From: Eutrigla gurnardus
Lineage: Eukaryota > Chordata > Actinopteri > Perciformes > Triglidae
DNA: 64,000 nt
Direction: 5' to 3'
Assembly (NCBI GenBank): GCA_963514095.1
Contig: OY741269.1
Coordinates: 21,520,249 to 21,584,248 of the forward strand
Below, piece by piece: positions 12,458-25,200 of this stretch. The number at the start of each line of letters is the position of its first letter. The stretch's first letter is position 1. Position numbers and translations under genes: made by a program. Under the pieces are notes generated by a model, which was not told the DNA's origin, ran no database searches, and was given only the letters and a program-made list of their open reading frames with translations.

Positions 12458-15400
12458 ATGCGTCTCGCGCTCGGCGGAGGAGACCGACGGAGCGACGGGA
12501 ACGTGACGCGCGTCTTCTTTTTTCTGCTCGCCGCCGTGTTGTTGTTGTCGGTCGGAGTTGCTGGCGTTCCAGACGAGCACAAACCGGTCCAGGAGCAACC
12601 CCCGGCAGAGGTAACCGCATCCACCTCGCTATATGCCCGCTAAACATGTTCATTTATTTTTATCGTCGGTGTGAAATCCGAGGTTTTGACGCCGGTGTCC
12701 TGCCGGCGCTTTTGATAGCTCCCTCATGCTAACATGCTAACGTAATTACCGCTTCCGGTTGGAGCTCAAGTGGGTAAAGTTGTAGTTTTTCTTGTCAGAT
12801 GAGGAAAGTTTAGATCGTTAGCATGTTGGCTAGTTCCGGTTTTACAGAAATGTGCGCGCGGCTCTCTGACGTTTAGATATTAGAATCAGAAACTTGATGT
12901 TTTTTTTTTCTTTTCTTCTTCGCAGAAAGCCTCCAGTCCCCATCCGATAGGCCCGATAGTGTCCGAGGATGAGTCCGGCAAAGGCAACCTGGGCTTCATC
13001 CACGCCTTCGTGGCCTCCATCTCCGTCATCATCGTCTCCGAGCTGGGGGACAAGACCTTCTTCATCGCGGCCATCATGGCCATGCGATACAACCGGCTCA
13101 CCGTGCTGACAGGTGCCATGCTGGCCCTGGGACTCATGACGTGTCTCTCTGGTCAGTAAGTGGTCGAGTGGTTTGTGTGTGTTTGTTTTTTTTGGGGGAG
13201 GGGGGTGTTTGCACCTGTATTCCTCCAACCCTTAGCTGAGTAATAATGAAGTTATTGTTATGTTATTGTTACAGGGCTGGCCCACTCAAAATAATGAAAG
13301 TTATCTTGCTACCTCCTCCTCTGCATCTTGCGACCCCCACTTAGGGAACCCCTGCCGTAGCTGAGTAATAATGAAGTAATTGTTTCCCCACCTCCATTCA
13401 GTGCTGTTTGGCTTCGCCACCACCATCATCCCTAAAATCTACACCTACTATGTGTCCACCGCTCTGTTCGCCATCTTCGGCGTGCGCATGCTGAGGGAGG
13501 GGCTGAGGATGAGTCCCGATGAAGGCCAGGAGGAACTGGAGGAGGTGCAGGCCGAGATCAAGAAGAAGGACGAAGAGGTGAGGCAACCGTAGAAACCCCC
13601 GTCGTACACTTTCAGTGTGTCAACTTGATTGCACGGAGGAAATAAGGAAACGTTGCATTTGGTGCGTCGCCGTGAAGATTCAAATTTGTCAAGTTGTTTG
13701 AATCCAAAGTTAATGCATCAGCAGGCGGTGTGGGAGTAAGGGGGTTTCAACTAGGGCTGCAACTAATGATTATTTTCATTACTGATTTAGTCCGGATTAG
13801 GGTTGCACGGTATACTGGTACTAATTTGGTACTGGGGTACTGAGGCATTTAAAACGGTACTATATTGCATTTGGACGGGACCAGTACTTGCAGCGCCGCC
13901 GGCAGCGCCCGCAACAGCGCGGCGAACTCGCCACGTGACGTCACCGCGTTGTAACTACAGCTGAGAGGACGAGGAGCGAGCCGCAGCTTGGGGAGATAAA
14001 AAGAAAAAGCAAGCAAGCCGGAGGAAACCGCTAGCAAGTTGGCGAGCAGCGTGGACTGGAGCAACAAAGCTTGGAGAGAGAGAGAGAGAGGAGTACGGAG
14101 AGGAGAATGGCTGCTGCAACCGTCACCACGCCGCAACTTGTGGACAAACCAGCGCTGCGAAGTGCGATATAGCCGTACTTTAGCTTAAAAACAAATACGA
14201 GAGGCGAGGCAGTTAACGACGATGCACCACTGTGTAAACGGTGTTTAAAAACATGCATAGCTAACGGCGGAAACACCTCCGACTTAGCCAAACACTTAAA
14301 GGACCAGACCCCAGACCTGCACACTGAGCTCAGGGAACGACAGGTCATTTAAACTCAGGAAAAAAAGTCACATTCAGTGCTAAAAGCAAGCGCCACCCCC
14401 CATCACTCTTAACAAAAGTAGCTCTGGAAGAAAAAAAATAGAGCTGGTTTATTTATATTATTATATATTATATTATTGTATTTATATTTTCACATTTTTT
14501 AAATTGTGTGCATTAGAAAAGCTTGTCTTTGTGGTATTTTATTTTATTTACTGATTAATATGTTATTGTTCTAAGATTTTCTATTAAAATAAAGTCAGTA
14601 ATGACATTTTTTACGTTCACTTTTTATTTGAAAAAGTATCGAAAAGTACCGAAACACATGTTGGTACCGGTACCGGTACCGTTCTGTAATTACTCATTTA
14701 ATCTATAAACTGAACGTTTCTCTTTTAGTAAAAGCACCTTCTTTGTCCCGTATCCGTGCAGCTCCAGCGCTCCAAGCTGGTTAACGGGACTCCGGACGTG
14801 GAGGCCGGATCAGGGACCACGATGCCTCAGGGGAAGTGGCACAGCTTCATCTCGCCCATCTTCATCCAGGCGCTCACCCTCACCTTCCTCGCCGAGTGGG
14901 GCGACCGCTCGCAGCTCACCACCATCATTCTCGCCGCGCGGGAGGTTCGTGACATTTTGAGTCGTTCGTGTCTGCTTATTTTTTCGGAATATTAAAAAAA
15001 AATAATAATAATATTTCATGAATATTACGTGAGGTAGTTTTTTTTTTCTTGAGCTTTGACACCACGAATAAGCAGGTACACACAGACCAGATCCACTCCT
15101 ACCACAATAAAAGCCCGTGCGGTGCTTAGAATGTAGCACGATATCTCCACAGATTTCCCATAATGCTAAAGGTTTCAGAAAGTTGATTGGGATGTCATGA
15201 TCTTATTGGATGAAACTAGTTGGTATCAGCGGATTTAAGCTTGCCTCACAGGATGGAAAAAAACCCAACAGATTTTAATATAAAATCAACTGCATGTATT
15301 GTTACATAAGTGCACAATTTGATCTCTACTTTTAAGACGTGTTTGTTCTCACAGTCTAAAGTACGTCTGAATCCCTGTTGTTTACCCTCTTTTTGAATCG

Positions 15401-15755
15401 CATCACAAACCGTTATTTAACTACCGAGGAAAAGCAAACGTGAACAGCTCTTTATCTTTAAATTCCCAGGATCCATTTGGAGTCGCCGTGGGCGGGACAC
15501 TCGGACACTGTATGTGTACCGGCCTGGCCGTGATCGGGGGGAGAATGATCGCCCAGAAAATATCCGTCAGAACAGGTGAGATCCTGTTTTTTTAAAATAT
15601 GACATCAATCAAAATTCACGTTTGCAGTCCACACTTAAAACGCACCCAAATTAAATTCTCTTCTTTTTGATTCCGTAGTCACAATCATCGGAGGGATCGT
15701 TTTCCTGGCATTCGCCTTCTCCGCGCTGTTCATCAAGCCAGACGGTGGATTTTAA
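12458..15755 (+). CDS. tmem165: Golgi cation homeostasis protein TMEM165 (UPF0016 family)
   Basis: Golgi membrane transporter for Mn2+/Ca2+ homeostasis; loss impairs Golgi glycosylation in human. Six exons: 12458-12610, 12926-13151, 13402-13577, 14762-14944, 15470-15575 and 15679-15755. Splice sites are canonical and phases continuous (921 nt, 306 aa; human is 324). The product has an N-terminal hydrophobic signal segment and two copies of the family ExGD(K/R)(T/S) motif, ELGDKT in exon 2 and EWGDRS in exon 4. A cytosolic acidic/charged linker sits between the halves (SPDEGQEELEEVQ, KKKDEE), and the C-terminus is 'FSALFIKPDGGF'. I chose the ATG at 12458 because a signal-like segment follows; an in-frame upstream ATG at 12380 would add 26 residues. 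The 3' UTR probably runs to about 17380. Confidence 0.95.
13799..14690 (+). mobile_element. Deleted hAT-type transposon with broken BED-finger frame
   Basis: An element in tmem165 intron 3 bounded by 'gggttgcacggtatactggt' on the left and 'ggtaccggtaccggtaccg' on the right. A frame starting at 14107 reads MAAATVTTPQLVDKPALRSA, then I, a TAG stop, then PYFSLKTN. It continues with a CxxC pair ('PLCKRC') and 'SDLAKHLKDQ...LH' to a TAA at 14350. This is the order of a BED-type zinc finger (aromatic, CxxC, H-H) at the N-terminus of hAT/ZBED transposases. The stop sits where such fingers usually have Trp before PYF. The rest of the transposase is missing. A (GA)n run and a composite E-box/CRE (13932-13943) lie inside. 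Confidence 0.7.
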
Positions 15756-15924
15756 TTTTTGGGATTTTTGATTCTGTACATACGTGTAAAACTGGGTTAC
15801 GTTGCCGTAGAGACGGTTGTTGTTTTGAGTCTGTGTACGAACAGGAAGTCGGAGCTCCGCCCTCGCCTCCTAGCTAGCCTCCGTCTGCAGCTCGCTGGCC
15901 TTTTCTCATTAAATGTTTTGTTGC

Positions 15925-16112
15925 CATTAAAGAGACCAGACCAGACTATGTGGAGAAACCAGAGACTGTCTGTGGTCCAAACAACAAGGTCTCTGGTGTA
16001 TTTATGTCTAGATGACCTTATTTGGAGTGTTGATGGGGCAGCTACAATATTAGCATAGCCTAGCACCCATCAACCAGACTCCATTCAGAAAACAAGCGTT
16101 TTAAAAGTAGTT
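15925..16112 (+). mobile_element. Three-copy short repeat, copy 1 (tmem165 3' UTR)
   Basis: About 190 bp shared with 22241-22416 (reverse orientation) and 31690-31925. Shared words include 'agagaccagaccagactatg', 'gaccttatttggagtgttga', 'agcctagcacccatcaacc' and 'cagactccattcagaaaac'. It lies in the presumed tmem165 3' UTR. The superfamily is unknown and no clear coding capacity is seen. Confidence 0.8.
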
Positions 16113-17353
16113 ATCCTGTGGTCTTGCCAACAAAGCAGGACTTAATACTTTTTACTGATTACCATCATTATTTGTTATTATTATTTCAGCATCTGTTAAT
16201 TGCAATAAAATAGCAGTTAAATAGTTTATTCTGGGTTCATACCGCTGTAGTAAACCAGCCAATGTGTTTGTTGATAAAGGTAAACATGCAGCCAAACTCA
16301 CAAAAAAATAATAAAAAATGGGCCTTGCATTTGGTGTGAACACAACATGAGACTAAAGCACATGAAAGCTGTTGAATTTCAACTTGTCGGTGATCTTTTA
16401 TCGAGTGCAGACGTCAGACAACAGGAAGTCCTGGAGTCGGAGTTTAGCTAGGAGCGGGGGGCGTTCTCATCCCAAGGTGTCGCGATGTTGTTACTGATCG
16501 CTGCGGTACTTCCCTCACACTCGGACGCCAGTTAGACACGCAGTCCAAATAGAAAAATCTTTGCCTTTTTTTAAAATATTGTTTATTTGTCATGAGCCTG
16601 TCAGGTGACAGCTTATTAACTGTGGACCGAGTGGCCAGGCGGTTGGTGTTTTATGTTTAGTTTTTTTATTCCATCTTCCTCTCTGGGTGACATTTCTACC
16701 ACGATGCATTAAAATCGCATCATAAGCCGGGCCTACTTTAAGTAAGATTTTAATTTCCAATTATGACCAAAACGCTACACGTAATTGCGTGCTCATCATA
16801 ATTCAACAGCAGATGGAGTTTAGAGAAACGGGAGTAAAACAAAGACAAACAATTTTACCGCTCATTGAACTATTTATCTCCAGTTAATCCGTTTCACATA
16901 GTCTTTGAACGAGACCTGAACCACTAGTGCATCTCTGCGTACCAATCTTCGTTCTAATCACGTATTGGAAGGGGGGGCTCGGATCGGGCTGAAGGAAGGC
17001 TCGATTTTGTGAACTCCTTGTAATAAAACCGCCATGCTGCAATCGCACAAAAAAAAAAAAATCGATGAGATCAGGAACAGAATATAGATCACTAACATGT
17101 AACTGTCATCTCCTGTCCGGTGTAAATCTCCTTCTACCGTTAGCGGCTGTGTTGCAGCCGAATACGCAAAAGCTCAAGCCCATGTTTCATCTATTTATTT
17201 AGCTCGACTTTTCCTTCCTCTTTGAGCACTTGTACTGTAGAAACGGGGTGAGAGAGAGAGATCTATTTTTCAAAATGAACAGGCGAAAGCTGCATTGTCA
17301 ATATTTGACAGGCTGTGAAATACTTCTTGTTTGGTTGTAAAAAGAAAAAGCTC

Positions 17354-17359
17354 AATAAA
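17354..17359 (+). terminator. Likely tmem165 poly(A) signal
   Basis: AATAAA followed within 40 nt by T/G-rich sequence (tgtctgatgtgatgctgttt), a typical downstream element. Alternative AATAAA hexamers on the same strand lie at 16204 and 17022. Confidence 0.6.
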
Positions 17360-17465
17360 AATGTTTCATGTGTCTGATGTGATGCTGTTTTGAGTCGATT
17401 TATTACATCCGAGAGAAGGAAGTAAATAAAAGGTGAAGACGACAGACTTCCTTTTTCTTTACAGG

Positions 17466-17471
17466 TTTATT
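17466..17471 (-). terminator. Likely clock poly(A) signal
   Basis: AATAAA on the minus strand, about 1.75 kb downstream of the clock stop codon; a second minus-strand copy lies at 17399-17404. Either puts the end of clock within about 110 bp of the end of tmem165. Confidence 0.55.
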
Positions 17472-19216
17472 TGCAAATCGAAGGGGCAAACAGTTGATAC
17501 ATTTGCTTTTAAAAAGGTTTTAATTTTAAGAAACGGTTTGGCTCAAGAAATGAATGCCTTTGGCATCAATAAATGAAATTAAATGCAGTTTCGGGGCTTG
17601 ATGATTACGATTTTACGTCTGATCTAAAAGGTCAAAGCCTGAAACTGGTGTTTTATCTCAAACTGGCCAGCTGGTGGCAGCATAGGATCTGAAGAGTATT
17701 TCAGGGATAAATCTACAGTGCCTGAGGTTTGAACATTTTTAAAAGATGTTTCTAAAATATGAAAAGTTGCATTTTCCCCTTCAAACCTGAATCGGTGACG
17801 CAGGTGTTTCAACATCATGACATCACCGGGTCAGATGTGACCAGAACATGCGCCGTTTCAAATTGCGTACTTTTAACTACATTGCATGAGCCAAACTTTT
17901 TAACTGGACACAAATACAAAGTGGAAACGGAGAGTGAACACTGATTTAAAAAAAAGACATACAGAGCTTCTAGTGTGTAGATCTACACATCTAACACAAC
18001 GTGTCCTTTTGAATCAGCGAGCCCCTCTCTTTGGATAGGAGAACAGATATAAAAACAGGTTTCTGTTGTGACTTGGCAACCGACTAACAATTCAAGTGTC
18101 CTCTTTTTAAAAAAAATAAGTCGAGCATGAAGAATAAAAACAGCTGGTAAAACAATTTAAAGTCCTTTGCAGATCCATGGACTCACAAGTGAAGCAGCTC
18201 TTTCTGGGAGTTTCAACAGTCTCAGAGCGTCTATGTCACAGTTGGTTTAGATCCTTCACGATGGATTCATGCAAACGTAACGAGGTCTAGTCCCGTAATA
18301 ATAGAAAAATAATTTACTGCTCTTATTTACTGCATGTCCTTTAATACATTGTGCAAAAGTCTTACCATATATATATATTAGATATATAATATAAATATAA
18401 TATGAATATCAATATATTCCCCCTAATACGCTGTCATATGTTTCTCTGTCATTTTGACCATTTTTACGAAATCCTGTGAATAGGATTAAACGAACTGTGA
18501 CACAACTAGCAGCATCGTCTGACACAAACAGGAAGTCTGAAAATATCAGCCGCTGAGCATTTTAAAGATCTTTTTTTTTTTTTAGACTTGGAAAAAAAAA
18601 ACATATTCAAAGCTGCAAATAACGTTTTTCATTTCATGCATCATATAAAATATTAGTTCTTTCTTTTTCATTATATTTACATTATATATTACACATGATG
18701 TTCTGTACAGTACAAGTTCAATCTACACCACATTCTTAAAAATATTTTCTGACCCATAATTATTTTTCTTTCGAACACGGAAAAAAAACAAGAATAAGGA
18801 GGAAAAATATGGGAAATGAACGAGGCGGCCGTGAAGCTCCGACGGAAGCTTCAGCTGCATTCACGTGATTAACCGAATAGCTCTGCAGAAAATAATACAC
18901 ACACACACACACACACACTGAACACACAGGTGGGGGGGTTGGGAGGGTCTGTTATCGGGGGTTGTGGCTCCCAGTTTCCTTGGAGAAAGGGCTTCATCCC
19001 AGAGCCAAAACCTGCTGTCGGAACCAAATCGAGGTCCTGGTTCTCGGCAGCAGGAGTTAAAGTGCAAAAACATCCACGGCCCCGCCCGTCCAATCACATC
19101 TCGGCCACCGAGACCCGGTCTCGGGGGGCTGCGTCTTGAGCAGGACTTAAGCTCCCCCGTCACAAAAGACACCCCCGTACTTGGGGTTTGGCTCGCTCCG
19201 CCTCTGATTGGCTCAG

Positions 19217-22200
19217 CTACTGAGGCTGCGTGGCAGAGCGGTCAGTTAGACTGTCGGCCCTATGGGGGGCCAGCTGCTGCTGTTTCTGCTGCTTCTGCTG
19301 TTGTTGTTGTTGTTGTTGCTGCTGCTGTTGCTGTTGTTGTTGTTGTTGTTGCTGTTGTAACTGTAGTTGCTGTTGTAACTGCTGCTGTTGGGTCGTGGCA
19401 GTGAAGGTTCCCTGCTGCTGCAAAGGGAACGCTGCCTGCAGGAACAACTGGGTGGACTGGTTTCCGTGGAGAAGCCGAGGAGCCTCGAGTGGGAAAAAAA
19501 AAGGGAATTAACCCATAATAAGTGATGATATCAAACACCACACAGCTGCTGGAGCCAGAACCAGCACTGAGAGGGGCAGACCCTGCTGCAGTAAAATGAG
19601 GGGTTTTCTGAAGGGACTCTGGGGCCCGTTTCAGAAAGCAGGTTTAGTTAGTTAACCCTGAGATGAGGGAAACTGGTTTTTCAGTTTCACAAAGCCAGTT
19701 CAGCATAGATCTGAGTCAGTTACCCAGGCTACATACTCCGTGAACCTAGCCTGCTTGCTGACAGGTTTTCTTCAACAAACTGAGTTTCTCCTACATGTCT
19801 CCGCCTTTTTCCGGAATCTGAACCAACTCTGAAAAAATGTGCCGTCCTTTCCTCGTCAACCTCTGATTCTAGCAGCTTTGGCTGGGAGAGAATTTTGATT
19901 GCCGTTTTTCATACCGATCATCTTCAGCATTGCATATCGCGGACATAATCCAGATTCTTTGCAGAGCTCTTTAGATTTTTTGCGAACAGGAGATTTATGA
20001 AATGTTTAAGGACATTTCTGTGTTGAAATAGACGCTTATATTTACCGTTTACTTGTATGTGAAACATGATTAAAATCATATGCCTTAGTCTTTGTATTTG
20101 TGCAATATTCTTATGCTTAATTTTCAGATGAAGCCACTTTCTTTTTGTGCCTGTGGGATTACACCCTTAACTGTGCTACTTTGTGAACCACGGGACTCGA
20201 AACCCTGTCACCTGCACCGTAGGCAATGTTGTTAACCGTTACACCACAGAGTGGCTCTACGAAGCTGAACATAAAGCCTTATCTCCTTTAGACTAATCGA
20301 CTGTTTCATTCAGTTACACACAATAAGTCGGGCCGTAATTGTCAGCCATGTAAACTCTCTCTACTTTGATGCAGTTACGTTGTTGAGCTCGTTTTCTCCA
20401 TAAACACAAAGTAATATCTAATAACTCTCTCCCGGTTGCCATGGTGACTCGTCGTATCGGAGCTCCATTGATGATGGCTTTGTAGAGTCGGCAGGCACAC
20501 GCGTAACTCAGAGTTTACATACTCAGAGTTGACTGAACTAACTCAGAACTGCTGTTCTGGAACTGCATCATCCAGGCCGACTGATCAGCTGATATTAACA
20601 TATTCCAGGTATATCAGAGTTTAGTCACCAGAGAGGACAGACTTTTCAACAGTACAACATTCACTCAGTGTGCATCTCAGTCAAGAACATTTATAAATAA
20701 CAAGGACAGGACAGTAAAGGTCGACAGCAACCAATTCTTATCTTTTGTTTGCCATCAGTGGATAATACATTTTAACATAAAAATAGCGACAGTTTTATAT
20801 ATAATTATTGTTTTTATTATTATTATTTTTAATTATTATAACATTAAATTTCTATAAAAAAGACAAATAGATAGATACATTTTTTTTTTTTAAGCCTAAG
20901 AATGCTGCCATCGTTTCCTACAATAATATAGATTTTTTTTCCACATGAAACACGAAACGATAGCATGAATACATTTAAAATGACGAGCTGATTTTAAACG
21001 GCCACCTACACAAACAGAACAGTTACTGTGTCATTAAATTAGGATCCGCTGAAGTTACCTGCAGGAACGGCCCTGGCTGCATGGCTGTGAGCTGTGATTG
21101 CTGCTGTACCTGCTGCTCCTGTTGCTGCTGCTGCTGTTGTTGTTGCTGATGCTGATGCTGCTGCAGATGCTGCTGCTGCTGCTGGGAAATGCTGATGGTC
21201 TGGGTCTGGCCCTGCTGGGGAGCGAAGGCCGTCACCACTTGGCCCATGAACATTGTGGTGGGCACCATGACGGCGCCGCACGCCATCTGTCCCGTCACCA
21301 GCTTGGTGAGCAGCTGAGGACTGGCAGGAAACCTGCAAAGGGCAAAGGTCAGGTGGAGATCGACAATCGATGAACTTATCCTGGCCAAAATAATTGCAAT
21401 ATTATCACAATAATCATCAAAATATGCTGAAAACATTGATGTAATGATGGTTTGAAATCACCTATCCCCCTAACTCCTAGAAGGTAGACATGGGGAGGTA
21501 AAACTTTTTAAATGAAGTGCAAACCTGATCTGGCTTGAACGGTCCTGAGCGAACGTAGCCACGGCAGGACTGTTGTGTCCGGCGTTCTGGGTCAGACTGG
21601 TGGCAATCTGGACCACGTTAGCGGGGCTTTGCTGAGGGATCATCATCGTGTTGTAGAGAGACGCCGTAAGTGGATTCTGTTGAGGCTGCAGCGTGAGAGA
21701 CGATCGCTGGGACTGAAACAAAACGGGACCAGAGTAAGTGATGAGGTGTCGGCTGGCTGTGCTGGATCAGGACTAGTTAGGTAGTCAGACCTGGGAGAGC
21801 ACTGTGCTCTGGTCCCGTAGGAGTGTCTGCTGCTGGGCCTGGACAACGTGCTGTTGCTGTATGCTGTTTTGTAGAGGACCTGCAGAGACCACCTGGCCCT
21901 GCATGCTGAGGGTGCCCCCCTGCTGCACGACGTTCCCCTGAGCCATCTGAACGGAGCCCAGACTTAGTCCTCCGGCTCCTTTAGGCAAGAACATCTGAAA
22001 CACACAGCTCACGTTAAAAGGTGTGTTCACACCAAACAGGAAGCAGATTTCCACCAGAGCTGGATTCACTGGATCTAGCAAGACACACATCGGCTGGATT
22101 ACGAACCCCAAATAAACAATTAATCTGTGATTTAATATCAATAACCAGATGAAAAGGATGCTGAAATAACTCCATAATGATGGTGATCAGCAAACAGTGT

Positions 22201-25200
22201 GAAGTCATGCTTCGTTAGGTCTGTCTGCAAAACCACAAGCTAACTACTTTTAAAAGTTTTCTGAATGGAGTCTGGTTGATGGGTGCTGGACTATGCCAAT
22301 ATTGTAGCTACACCAGCAACACTCCAAATAAGGTCATCTCGACATAAATCCGACAGACCTGGACAGTCTGTGGTTTCTCCAGATAGTCTGGTCTGGTCTC
22401 TGGACTAATGTGAGCTCTCCAGTCCCACCTGCAGACTCTGTCCCTGCACTCTCTGCAGCTCGTTCTGGATCTGCTGCAGCTCGTCCTGCTGCCGCTGAAT
22501 GTTGGCCTCGATCAGCCGGGTCCTCTGCTCCAGCTGATCTTTCAGGTTCTGCATGACTTCTATCTGGCTGGAGAACTGCACCATGGACTGTCGGGTAACA
22601 AGGAGGTTGGAAAAGTGAAATGGAAGCAGTGAACGCTCATGTTTGGCTCTGATCGAAAGAGGAGTCGGTGGCACTAGAAATCTACTCATACATTTTACAT
22701 TCTCAGCACCATTCCATAAGTTGGTAATTCTATATTATCTGCATATGCTGCATGAAGATTAGATTTAAGAATAAATCAGGAATAAATAATGAGGCTCCAC
22801 TTACAGGATCGATGAGATTTAAAGGTTATTATTTTACGCCCGGACCCTATTACCCCCAGGTTTTTGGGAACAAAGATTTTGACTCCTCACAGTCAAGTGT
22901 AGGTCCACTCAAAGTGCTCGTTTTAGCCACCGACAGGCTCAGATTGTCACTGTTACAAGTTGTCTGACAGCATTATGGAAAGAATCCAACAGAAAAATCC
23001 AACTGCATTTAATGCGTGACTACTTGTTTAGTTTTTTTAGTTTGTCGTTTTTATATGATCATTTTAACTTTTAGCGTTCTATGGATAAAATGTATTCATA
23101 TTATTACTTTCTTTACTTTTTACTTGATCAGGTCCGTTTGTTATTATCTCGTGCAACAAATGCTCTTGCTGCTGAAATTTCGTGTCACACCCACATTGTG
23201 GAAATTTCCCTTTAAGATGCACAGAAATCTGTCCGTCTGGCACCTGAGATAAGATATGAATAAACAAAATATGATACACATCTTACCTGGCCGCTGATCT
23301 GAACTTGTTGCTGTTGAGGCTGTTGTTGTTGTTGTTGTTGTTGTTGCTGTGGAACCAGGGGCGGTGCCATGTTCTGTCCTGTGTTTTGGGAGCTCATGGA
23401 CTGCTGAGATAATTAATACAAGACAACATTAACACCAAACACACATCTATACATTGTGTTTATTGTGTTCTCGTCCCGTCACCGACCTGGCTGCTGATGG
23501 ATGATCGTCGCTGTGATGTCATCTCCACGGCAGAGACGGACTGGCGAGCTGGTGTACTTCTATCCGCCTGAAGCTTCATCTGTGACGCTGAGCGGGGAAA
23601 CAGAAATGTGATGCTCAGATTTATTGCAAAAACATCTCATACAAATAAAGGGTCATATAGAGATGGATGCTTACAGGCCGGGTCGGACACGGCAGTGTGC
23701 GAGGATTTGCGTGAGCTGCGAGACGAGGCCGACGGCGTCCGGCTGTGGTTGAAACGCTCCAGAGCCTCCTTCAGGCTGGACGTGTTGAGCTGCGACTCGG
23801 AGCCGGAATCCTGGGACTGCTGCGAGGCGGGGGGGAACAAAGTTAGCTCCGGGTCTCCGTACAAAACTCATCATCCGATACAATGAAGTAAAATAACCTC
23901 ACCTTGTCTGCTGTGATCTCGGGCTGCGACTCTTCGATTCCCAGCTCTCTGCGCTGTTCGGCTCTCACTTCAGCATAACTGGAGAGCAAAGACAAGAGAA
24001 TGAACTTCACGAGAAAGAAAGTGGAAAGATGTGGGACAAAGATGATGCTTTGTTTTATTTTTGTCTCCAGGAACAGCCTCCGAAGAATTATGTTCCCGCA
24101 ATGGGAGTTCAAGGGGAAACTTATATTATTATATTATATATTTTATAAACCTCAACCAAGCAGCTTTCAAGATTTTTAACATAGTTCACACAAAGCAATG
24201 ACATTCTTATTTTGCAGTTTCCCTTCAGACAGTGACCTCGAATAGAAAATACGAATTAAAGAAGAAAAATATATATGAAAAACTAAAAGGTATGAACGTA
24301 TAAACATATGTACAAAAGAGCAAACTGTTGCAGTTCAGCAGCAATATTTGTATGTATCTTATGGATATAAATATAAAAGGATGTAGTGCATTAGAATGGT
24401 GCAAATGTGCACATTTTCACAGAGATGGTTTGTGTGTGACAGTCATTCAGCAGCCTGATGGCTTGTGGATAGTGAGTTTGTTGCCTAAACCTAACTGTGT
24501 AGTGTTTTTTGTTTTGTTTTCTTCCACGTAACCATGTTTTTAAAACTCTTTGAAACTGCTGGAAGAAAATCAACATAACAGAGAGTTGAGTTTAGTTGTA
24601 TGGGAACGTAATTACGGAGGAGACGGGGTTCAACGGAATGTAAATATTTCGGGATGCTCAGGAAATGCATTAAAAACTGAGTTTGTGGGATTTTATGAAT
24701 GCATGAATCCAAACCTGGATTTCAGTAGATTCCAGCTTGTGGAAGTTTTAACATTATGAGCCAAATATCCCATTGGGGATCATCACTCAAGCTCATCGTC
24801 CATCAACATTAACGCGTCACGCAGGTGAGAAAACGGCTTTAAATCCTACCTCACGACCGTGTGCGTGCAGACGATGAACTCCGGTCTGGAGTTCCACTGG
24901 TGGTAGGTGATGTAGTAGTGGGTCTGAAGCCAGATCCACTGCTGCCCTTTGGTGAGGAATCTGTAGTAACAGGACTTTCCTTTGCCGTATTGCATTACTA
25001 CGGACACACAAGGAGACGGAGCTGACCATCCATCACAATCACGCTCAAAAATGACGTCCAGGGACGACGCACTCACGGTGTTCGTGGCATTTGGCGAGTG
25101 TCTCCAGGTCATCTACGTGGTAGTAGTCGTATCCCGACGTTCCCAGCACCTCGAAGGGGAGGTAACCTATAATGGGCGGAGCTCTGGACAGAAAGCACAG

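Noticed and set aside
19230..19511. Poly-Cys, poly-Val and poly-Thr ORFs
   Set aside because: Other-frame readings of the clock CAG/CAA tract.
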